From Oscillospiraceae bacterium (GTDB lineage Bacteria > Bacillota > Clostridia > Oscillospirales > UBA929), in contig JAITQI010000144.1 in NCBI GenBank assembly GCA_031289065.1, positions 1 to 12,665 on the forward strand: a stretch of 12,665 nucleotides of DNA, in the 5' to 3' direction. Below are positions 1 to 5,291 of this stretch, piece after piece. A model generated the notes under the pieces. That model was not told the DNA's origin, did no database searches, and saw nothing but the letters and a program-made list of their open reading frames with translations. The translations under genes were made by a program, and so were the position numbers. How positions within the stretch are numbered: position 1 is the stretch's first letter; the number at the start of each line of letters is the position of its first letter.

Positions 1-1
1 C

Positions 2-145
2 CTGCGCAAGGCCGCCCCGTTGGGCGACCCCTTGGAGCTGTTTTTGCGGGGGTACACGCTGACCCTCCGCCGCGCCGACGCGGGCCGGGTTTGGGTCGAA
101 CCGGCCAGCGGCCCGCCCCCAACCGCGCCGGGGACGCGGCCATGA
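2..145 (+). CDS. feoA: FeoA family protein, C-terminal end (partial)
   Basis: The reading frame enters from the left edge and ends at a TGA that overlaps the feoB ATG (ATGA). The 47 visible residues include GDPLELFLRGYTLTLRRADA, followed by a valine-glutamate strand end. This resembles the last part of the FeoA SH3-like beta-barrel, where a G-D-P turn is followed by a strand containing RG and a second strand of the LRR-x-D-A type. FeoA is a small cytosolic protein that works with the FeoB membrane permease in ferrous iron uptake. The last dozen residues, rich in proline, look like an unstructured tail. The start lies outside the window, so total length cannot be judged. The identification rests on the C-terminal pattern plus the immediately following feoB; either alone would be weaker. 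Confidence 0.8.
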   Translation: MRKAAPLGDPLELFLRGYTLTLRRADAGRVWVEPASGPPPTAPGTRP

Positions 146-1974
146 CGCGCCTCGCCCTGGTCGGCAACCAGAACTGCGGCAAGACCACCCTCTTCAACCG
201 CCTGACCGGGGGCCGCCAACCCACGGGCAACTGGCCGGGCGTCACCGTGGAAAAGAAGGAGGGCCCCGTCAAAGGGGCCTTCAACGCCCACCTGGTGGAC
301 CTGCCCGGCTTGTACTCCCTGTCCCCCTATACCCCCGAGGAACAGGTCAGCCGGGACTTTCTCACCGGCGGCGGGGCCGACTGCGTCATCGACGTGGTGG
401 ACGCCAGCAACCTGGAGCGCAACCTCTACCTGACCCTGCAACTGCTGGAGCTGGGGCGGCCCATGGTGGTCGCCCTGAACATGACCGACGCGGCCCGGGC
501 CGCCGGGCAGACCGTGGACGCCGCCGGACTGTCCCGCGCCCTGGGCGTGCCCGTCGTCCCTATTTCGGCCCGCGGGGGAGCCGGGGTGGACAGGCTGCTG
601 CGCCAGGCCGCCCGCGCCGCCCGGGAAGGGCCGCCCCCGCCCCCAGTCTTCGCGTCGGAACCAATCCGGGACGAGTTGCCCGCCGAGACCCGGGACGAAC
701 TGCTGGCCGACGCCCGTTACCGGGTGATCGAGGCCCTCATGGCCCGCCATGTCCGCCGAACCCGCCCCCCGGACGCGGCCGCCCTGTCCCCAAAAATCGA
801 CCGGGTGGTGACCCATCGCCTGCTGGCCTTTCCGATTTTCGGCGGCGTGATGGCGCTGGTGTTTTTCACCGCCTTCGGCCCGGCGGGCGTCCTCCTCAAC
901 GACGCCTTTGCCGTCCTCCTGACCCGTTCGGCCCGCCTGGCCGACGGCGGCCTGCGGGCCCTGAACGTGGCGGACTGGCTCCGGGCCCTGCTCCTGGACG
1001 GGGTATGGGCCGGCGTGGGGGGCGTTTTGCGCTTTCTGCCGGTCGTCCTGCTACTGTTTTTCTGTCTGTCTCTGCTGGAGGACAGCGGATACCTGGCCCG
1101 AGCCGCCTTTGTCATGGACAAACCCCTCCGCCGGGTCGGCCTGTCCGGCCGCTCCTTCATCCCCCTGCTCATGGGCTTCGGCTGCACGGTACCCGCCGCC
1201 ATGGCCGCCCGCGCCCTGACGGGGGATCGGGATCGGCGGCTCACCGTCGCCCTGATCCCCTTCATGTCCTGCGGGGCCAAAGTGCCGGTGTACAGCCTGT
1301 TCGCGACGGCCTTTTTCCCCCGCGCCCAAGGGCTTGTCATGGCTACCCTCTACCTGCTGGGCGTCCTGGCCGCCCTCCTCACCGGGCTGGCCCTCAAAAA
1401 AACCCTGTACCTCGGCCAAGCGGCCCCCTTCCTCATGGAACTGCCCGCCTACCGCTTCCCGTCCCTGCCCAACGTGGCCCGGCTGGTCTGGGACAAAGCC
1501 CGGGAGTTTGTCCGCCGGGCCTTCACGGTCATTTTTTGCGCCACGGTGCTCGTGTGGTTTTTGCAGTCCTTCGGCCCGGATTTGCGCCCGACGGACAACA
1601 ACGCCGACAGTCTGCTGGCCCGCCTGGGGAGCCTTCTCGCCCCCCTGTTCGAGCCCCTCGGCTTCGGCACATGGCAGGCCGCCGCCGCGCTGCTCACCGG
1701 CGTCCTGGCCAAAGAGTCGGTGGTGTCCACCCTATCGGTGCTGTACGGCGGCGGCCCGGACACCCTCACCGCCCTGCTACCAGGCCTCTTCACCCCACCG
1801 GCCGCCTGGGCGTTCATGGTCTTCACCCTGCTGTACACCCCCTGCGTGGCCGCCGTGGCCGCCATGCGCCGGGAGATGGGCCTCCCCCACGCCCTGGGAG
1901 CCCTTGTCACCCAAACCGGTCTCGCCTGGCTGGCGGCATGCCTGGTGTTTCAGCTCGGGCGGCGGCTGGGATAG
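142..1974 (+). CDS. feoB: Ferrous iron transporter FeoB
   Basis: This is a GTPase-coupled Fe(II) permease of the cytoplasmic membrane, 610 residues. The N-terminal G domain shows G1 GNQNCGKT (8-15), G3 DLPG (53-56), G4 NMTD (113-116) and G5 SAR (142-144). A short helical linker domain follows (about 170-222). The membrane part starts near residue 228 and carries the two gate motifs, GFGCTVP (345-351) and PFMSCGAKVPVY (373-384), then MELPAYR (432-438), TGVLAKESVVSTL (519-531) and a final LLYTPC (563-568). I chose the ATG at 142 because it overlaps the feoA stop and the protein then opens directly with the beta strand before G1. An in-frame start at 91 would add 17 residues encoded inside feoA. 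The protein is shorter than the 773-residue E. coli FeoB but retains all core motifs. No feoC-like gene follows. The overlap with feoA implies translational coupling. Confidence 0.96.
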   Translation: MTRLALVGNQNCGKTTLFNRLTGGRQPTGNWPGVTVEKKEGPVKGAFNAHLVDLPGLYSLSPYTPEEQVSRDFLTGGGADCVIDVVDASNLERNLYLTLQLLELGRPMVVALNMTDAARAAGQTVDAAGLSRALGVPVVPISARGGAGVDRLLRQAARAAREGPPPPPVFASEPIRDELPAETRDELLADARYRVIEALMARHVRRTRPPDAAALSPKIDRVVTHRLLAFPIFGGVMALVFFTAFGPAGVLLNDAFAVLLTRSARLADGGLRALNVADWLRALLLDGVWAGVGGVLRFLPVVLLLFFCLSLLEDSGYLARAAFVMDKPLRRVGLSGRSFIPLLMGFGCTVPAAMAARALTGDRDRRLTVALIPFMSCGAKVPVYSLFATAFFPRAQGLVMATLYLLGVLAALLTGLALKKTLYLGQAAPFLMELPAYRFPSLPNVARLVWDKAREFVRRAFTVIFCATVLVWFLQSFGPDLRPTDNNADSLLARLGSLLAPLFEPLGFGTWQAAAALLTGVLAKESVVSTLSVLYGGGPDTLTALLPGLFTPPAAWAFMVFTLLYTPCVAAVAAMRREMGLPHALGALVTQTGLAWLAACLVFQLGRRLG

Positions 1975-2052
1975 GCGTGTGCCCGTTCGACCCGAGTCAG
2001 CCGGGGAAAACACGGCGTTCTCTATCACGGAATGGCATGAGCTTTTTTCCTC

Positions 2053-2081
2053 TTGAAACCGCGCCGGAATCGTGTTATATT
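2053..2081 (+). promoter_or_regulatory. Sigma-A-type promoter for the lipoprotein gene
   Basis: TTGAAA (2053-2058) and TATATT (2076-2081) are separated by exactly 17 bases, a near-consensus housekeeping promoter. Transcription would start near 2088, giving a leader of about 37 bases before the ATG at 2125. This suggests the lipoprotein gene has its own promoter rather than relying only on read-through from feoB. I saw no iron-box-like palindrome (Fur or IdeR) clearly overlapping it. Confidence 0.65.
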
Positions 2082-2124
2082 GATCGGGACAAAACAAATA
2101 ATTGACCCCGATCGGAGGCGCTGT

Positions 2125-2703
2125 ATGTCCGTATTCGGAAGAATTCCCTATAAATGCATGGGCATTTGTATCGTCCTATGCCTGTTCGCCCTTCTGCCGG
2201 GCTGTCAGCCGGGCGACACCTACGCGGAGGAGGCGTTCGACAACGCGCCGCCCCTCGTCGTGCCGGCCGACGTCACCCCCATCCCCCTGTCGGTGGACGC
2301 CCTGCCGGAGGCCACCGAAACGGCGGCGGCCTTCTCCCTGACCGAAGGGCTGAAGCTGCCCGGCCCAGTGACGGCCATCGAGCTGTACCGCCGGGAGGAG
2401 GTCATCCTCCTGACCGAACCGGAAGACCTGGCCCGCTGGACGGCGCTTCTTCAGGCGGCCAGCATCCGCGACGCCACCGTCAACACCTACGCCGCCGAAA
2501 CCCAACCCCCGCCCGGCTCCTATTTTGAAATCTACGTGGAGAGCGGCGGCGGGCGGTTCGGCCTGTCGGTGGTCTCCTACCTGGATCCGGCCCAAATCCG
2601 TTACCGGGATCAAACCGGCCGCCTGGTCACCGTCCGAGGCGACCCGAGCCAAGGCTTCCAAGCCCTATGCGGCACAGCGGAAGCGGAGACGGCGAAAAAC
2701 TGA
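2125..2703 (+). CDS. Putative lipoprotein of unknown function
   Basis: This is a 192-residue protein I do not recognise. It begins with a basic and hydrophobic signal peptide ending in a lipobox LPGC, with the lipidated Cys at residue 27. The proline at -2 is not the commonest residue there. A low-complexity acidic and proline-rich linker follows (about 30-70), then a compact alpha/beta region (about 80-190). That region includes a strand-like VTAIELYR, a TEPEDLARWTALL helix and a later strand pair around FEIYVESGGGRFGLSVV. It is probably anchored on the outer face of the cytoplasmic membrane. The ATG at 2125 has GGAGG at 2114-2118. An upstream in-frame TTG at 2053 is the promoter -35 box and lacks a ribosome site. 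It follows feoB on the same strand but has its own promoter, so a role in iron uptake is not implied. It ends 6 bases before a strong terminator. Confidence 0.85.
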   Translation: MSVFGRIPYKCMGICIVLCLFALLPGCQPGDTYAEEAFDNAPPLVVPADVTPIPLSVDALPEATETAAAFSLTEGLKLPGPVTAIELYRREEVILLTEPEDLARWTALLQAASIRDATVNTYAAETQPPPGSYFEIYVESGGGRFGLSVVSYLDPAQIRYRDQTGRLVTVRGDPSQGFQALCGTAEAETAKN

Positions 2704-2709
2704 ACACAA

Positions 2710-2745
2710 AAAAGAGGGGGGCTGTCGCCCCCCTCTTTTATATCT
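2710..2745. terminator. Bidirectional intrinsic terminator between lipoprotein gene and gpx
   Basis: A perfect 13 bp stem joins 2710-2722 (AAAAGAGGGGGGC) to 2727-2739, with a TGTC loop. The right arm ends in a T run on the plus strand, and on the minus strand the other arm ends in six T. It begins 6 bases after the lipoprotein stop and lies 21 bases beyond the minus-strand gpx stop. It can therefore terminate both converging transcripts. Confidence 0.92.
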
Positions 2746-2760
2746 TCCCCGCCCGCACAA

Positions 2761-3297
2761 TCACACCAGAGCGGCCTCAATCGCCGCCGCCAGTTTGTCC
2801 GGCGTAAACGCCGGGGAATACCGGCCCGCGACCTGCCCGTCCCGACCGATCAGAAACTTGCCGAAGTTCCATTTGATGTCCCCGGCTTTGCCGAGGGGCT
2901 TCATCAGTTTGACCTTTTTCTCAAAGGATTTCGCTTTTTCGTCCCCTTCGTCCTCGGCGGCCTGTTCTCTCAGCCAGACAAACAGCGGGTGGGCCTCTTT
3001 CCCGTTGACGTTGACCTTCGCGAACCGGGGAAACGTCGTGTTGTACCTCAGCGTGCAGAACGTCTGTATGTCCTCATCCGTGCCGGGCGCCTGCCGCATA
3101 AACTGGTTGCAGGGAAAATCGAGAATGGCAAAGCCCCGCCCCCGATACGTCTGATAGGTCGCCTCCAACGCCTCGTATTGCGGGGTCAGCCCGCATTTCG
3201 TCGCGGTGTTGACGATCAACAAAACTTGGCCCCGATAGGCCTCCAGGGAGACCTCTTGCCCCCTGTTGTCCTTGGCCGTGAAATCATATACCGTCAT
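2761..3297 (-). CDS. Glutathione peroxidase family protein (cysteine type)
   Basis: A 178-residue thioredoxin-fold peroxidase that reduces hydrogen and organic peroxides in the cytoplasm. The active site reads TATKCG with peroxidatic Cys35, the FPCNQF loop with Gln65, and KWNFGKFLI with Trp143 and Asn144, giving the expected Cys-Gln-Trp-Asn set. Cys35 is encoded by TGC (3193-3195), so this is not a selenoprotein. Cys81 sits where the resolving cysteine of thioredoxin-dependent CysGPx enzymes is found, so the reductant is more likely thioredoxin than glutathione (inference). The ATG at 3297 is preceded by GGGAGG at 3306-3311. A longer frame opening at 3369 would add only basic residues encoded inside the neighbouring gene. 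The start overlaps the end of the upstream membrane-protein gene by 14 bases, so the pair is probably co-transcribed and translationally coupled. It ends at the shared terminator. Confidence 0.95.
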   Translation of the reverse strand: MTVYDFTAKDNRGQEVSLEAYRGQVLLIVNTATKCGLTPQYEALEATYQTYRGRGFAILDFPCNQFMRQAPGTDEDIQTFCTLRYNTTFPRFAKVNVNGKEAHPLFVWLREQAAEDEGDEKAKSFEKKVKLMKPLGKAGDIKWNFGKFLIGRDGQVAGRYSPAFTPDKLAAAIEAALV

Positions 3298-4522
3298 TGT
3301 CCGGCCCTCCCGTCCTTTCCTCCGCTTCGTCTGTGCCGCCCGGTTCCGGCGGCGCGTCCGCCCCGGCAACAGCCGCGGCTGCGGGCGTCCCCTCCTCCGG
3401 GTGCCCCCGTTTTTCCATCATGCGATCCAGCAGGTGTTTGAGAATGGCGGCCAGGGGCACGCCGATAAACATGCCCAGCACCCCCAGCAGACCGCCGCCC
3501 ACGATGATACCCACCATGACCCAAAAGGCGTTGATGTTCAGGCCGAACTTCATCAGCCTCGGTCCGACCACCGACACCTCCAGCACCTGCAGCAGAATGA
3601 TCAGCAGGATGACGTACAGCCCGGATATCGGGTTGGTCAGCAGCCCGAGCAGCACCGGCGGCACCGCCCCCACCAGCGGGCCGATGTAGGGGATGAGGTT
3701 TGTCAGGAAGATGATGACGCTCATCAGGGGCGCGTAAGGAATGCCGATGATGTAAAACCCGATCAGCGACACCAGCGACAGAATCAGCGAATCCAACAGC
3801 CGACCCCGCACAAAGCTGCTGAAAATGTTGTTGCAGTAACGCAAGAAGCTCAGCGCCCGTTCCCCCCGGCGGCGCATGAGCGACAGGATGAGCCGCCGCA
3901 GGAAGGACAGCAGGTTTTTCTTGTCAAAGAGCATGTACACGGAAATGAGGGCGCTGAAGAAACTGGTGCTCAGCGTGGAAAAGATGCTGGGCAGGGAATC
4001 CACGGTGCTCTGCAGGGCGTAGGACCAGTCGATCAGCTGCGCCAGATTCTCCTGGTAACTGTTGCTGACCAGGTCCTTGTAAAAGGGCGTGTCCGCCAGA
4101 ATGGTGCCCCCCAGCGTGTCCGCCGCCCACTGCTGCACGGCCAAGTAATAGTCCCCCAAATGGTTGATCAGGTCGCCGATGTTGTTGGCCAAGGCGGGCA
4201 CGCCCAGCACAAAGAAGACCGCGATCAGCCCCAGCAAAACGGTGTACACCACCGCGATGGACAGCGCCCGGCGCAAGCCCTCCAGCCTGAGCCGCCCGAA
4301 AACCCGCTCCAAAAGACCCACCAGCGGGTTGAGCAGGTAGGCGACGATAAACGCCGCCGTAAAGGGCGCCAGCACGGAGGAGACAAACCGGAAAATATTT
4401 CGCATGGCGCTGAGGATGTTGTCCGTGGAGCTCAGCAGGTTGTACAGGACCAAAATGGCCGCCGCCGTCAAAAACACCGCCAGCCCGGCCTTAAAATAGG
4501 AAGAACTGAATTTCTTTTTCAC
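3284..4522 (-). CDS. AI-2E/PerM family membrane protein
   Basis: A 412-residue polytopic membrane protein of the AI-2E transporter (PerM, UPF0118) family. Hydrophobic segments lie near 12-33, 46-67, 85-110, 185-200, 243-263, 265-295, 300-318 and 333-363. Between the third and fourth there is a soluble stretch of about 70 residues. Family landmarks are YMLFDK (196-201), FVRGRLLDSLI (237-247), the conserved NLIPYIGPLVGAVPP (275-289), VVGPRLM (318-324) and the C-terminal GxLGVLGMFIGVPLAAI block. The last 40 residues are an Ala/Pro/acidic tail. Substrates differ across the family (AI-2 export and Na+/H+ antiport have been reported for members), so no substrate is assigned. I chose GTG at 4522 because GGGGGGTG lies 7 bases upstream. 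A TTG at 4537 would add five residues but has no ribosome site. The gene follows ruvX across a repeat element and overlaps gpx by 14 bases. Confidence 0.9.
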   Translation of the reverse strand: MKKKFSSSYFKAGLAVFLTAAAILVLYNLLSSTDNILSAMRNIFRFVSSVLAPFTAAFIVAYLLNPLVGLLERVFGRLRLEGLRRALSIAVVYTVLLGLIAVFFVLGVPALANNIGDLINHLGDYYLAVQQWAADTLGGTILADTPFYKDLVSNSYQENLAQLIDWSYALQSTVDSLPSIFSTLSTSFFSALISVYMLFDKKNLLSFLRRLILSLMRRRGERALSFLRYCNNIFSSFVRGRLLDSLILSLVSLIGFYIIGIPYAPLMSVIIFLTNLIPYIGPLVGAVPPVLLGLLTNPISGLYVILLIILLQVLEVSVVGPRLMKFGLNINAFWVMVGIIVGGGLLGVLGMFIGVPLAAILKHLLDRMMEKRGHPEEGTPAAAAVAGADAPPEPGGTDEAEERTGGPDNDGI

Positions 4523-4540
4523 CCGAACACCCCCCAAATT

Positions 4541-4660
4541 AGTTGTGAATTAAAAATGAAGAATTAAAAATTGCGGAACCACTTCGCGGCAGATTTAAAT
4601 TGAATCATCGCGCATAGCGCGAAACCGAAATTTTTAATTATTCATTATTCATTTTATCCT
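4541..4660. repeat. MITE-like AT-rich palindromic repeat
   Basis: An AT-rich block of about 120 bases in otherwise very GC-rich DNA. Its ends form imperfect terminal inverted repeats: 4546-4576 matches the reverse complement of 4625-4655 at 25 of 31 positions, by hand alignment. Both contain AATTAAAAATT. The centre carries a perfect small hairpin TCGCGC-ATA-GCGCGA (4608-4622) and an imperfect GCGGAA/TTCGC pair (4573-4587). There is no coding capacity. The structure fits a non-autonomous miniature element. The right end supplies the last codons and TAA stop of ruvX, and the left end reaches to within about 20 bases of the AI-2E-family start, so it may also contain or displace that gene's promoter. 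Confidence 0.75.
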
Positions 4661-5072
4661 GACGCCCCCTGGCGGCCAAATACCCCTCCAAAATCAGCGC
4701 GGCGGCCACCGCGTCCACCGCGCCTTTGTTTTTGGCGCCGTGCCGACCGACGGTGTGTAGGATGCGCTGGGCCTCGACGGTGGTGCGGCGTTCGTCCCAG
4801 AGGGCCAGCGGGATGTCGGTCAGACGCCGGAGGCGGACGGCCAGGGCGTCGGCTTTTGCGGCCCGGGGACCCAGACTGCCGTCCATGTTCCGGGGCCAGC
4901 CCAGCACCAGCCCCTCGACCCCCCGGGCCTCCGCCTCCCGAACAATGGCGGCGGCCAGCTTTTGCGGGGCGGTTTCCCGGATGACAAAGGCGTCCCCCGT
5001 CAGGGTCCCGGCGGCGTCGGACACCGCCAACCCGGTGCGAACATCCCCGTAGTCGATGGCCATGACCCGCAT
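4638..5072 (-). CDS. ruvX: Putative pre-16S rRNA nuclease / Holliday junction resolvase-like RuvX (YqgF)
   Basis: A 144-residue RNase H-fold protein. The first strand carries AIDYGDVRTGLAVSD with the metal-binding Asp7. The core has GLVLGWPRNMDGSLG (54-68), WDER (92-95) and the C-terminal KGAVDAVAAALILEGYL with catalytic-type Asp120. YqgF proteins are implicated in 5' maturation of 16S rRNA. The ATG at 5072 is preceded by a purine-rich AAGGAAAGGGGGCGGG site; Met4 is an alternative start. The final residues KMNNE and the TAA stop are encoded by the MITE-like repeat, so the native C terminus probably ended nearby and was remodelled by the repeat. The same frame stays open for a long way upstream, antisense to the PBP gene, but that part is not real protein. 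The promoter is at 5112-5141. Confidence 0.93.
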   Translation of the reverse strand: MRVMAIDYGDVRTGLAVSDAAGTLTGDAFVIRETAPQKLAAAIVREAEARGVEGLVLGWPRNMDGSLGPRAAKADALAVRLRRLTDIPLALWDERRTTVEAQRILHTVGRHGAKNKGAVDAVAAALILEGYLAARGRQDKMNNE

Positions 5073-5111
5073 TGGCCCGCCCCCTTTCCTTTTCCCGCTG
5101 TTTTTACTCAC

Positions 5112-5141
5112 AGTATATACCGCTTCGCCCTGAATTGTCAA
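5112..5141 (-). promoter_or_regulatory. Promoter for ruvX (minus strand)
   Basis: On the minus strand, consensus TTGACA occupies 5136-5141. The -10 is TATATA (5114-5119, spacer 16) or TATACT (5112-5117, spacer 18). Either places the start near 5105, about 35 bases before the ruvX ATG. It lies back to back with the PBP promoter. The whole minus-strand unit ruvX, AI-2E-family gene and gpx may depend on it. Confidence 0.6.
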
Positions 5142-5173
5142 TCTTTTCACGCCTTTTCCGGTTTGACAGCGTA

Positions 5174-5182
5174 TGGTATAAT
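5174..5182 (+). promoter_or_regulatory. Extended -10 promoter for the class A PBP gene
   Basis: TGGTATAAT (5174-5182) is a perfect extended -10 (TGn plus TATAAT). At 17 bases spacing the -35 region is only TTTTCC (5154-5159), which is weak, as is common for extended -10 promoters. The TTGACA at 5163-5168 is too close (8 bases) to be its partner. The predicted leader is about 100 bases. A second partial copy, TATGGTATAC, lies near 5214-5223. Confidence 0.55.
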
Positions 5183-5276
5183 ACACACAGATACCAGTGC
5201 GCCGCTCCGCGGCTATGGTATACGAAATACGCGACATATTCTTTCCTGTACCTACCGTGTGATTCCCCGTTTGTCG

Positions 5277-5284
5277 AAAGGAGG
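5277..5284 (+). promoter_or_regulatory. Ribosome binding site fixing the GTG start of the PBP
   Basis: AAAGGAGG, a full Shine-Dalgarno match, sits 7 bases before the GTG at 5292. It decides the start, since the frame is open for another 330 bases upstream and the correct initiator is not ATG. Confidence 0.85.
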
Positions 5285-5291
5285 CATTCCC

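Noticed and set aside
3193..3195. Selenocysteine in the glutathione peroxidase
   Set aside because: The codon is TGC, an ordinary cysteine, so no recoding is needed.
3266..4567. Long plus-strand open frame rich in Gln and His, antisense to the AI-2E-family gene
   Set aside because: It mirrors the hydrophobic codons of the real gene on the other strand. The composition is low-complexity with no recognisable domain, and the minus strand encodes clear family motifs.
5163..5182. TTGACA followed by TATAAT as a classical promoter pair
   Set aside because: The spacer is only 8 bases. The TATAAT is better explained as an extended -10 (TGGTATAAT).
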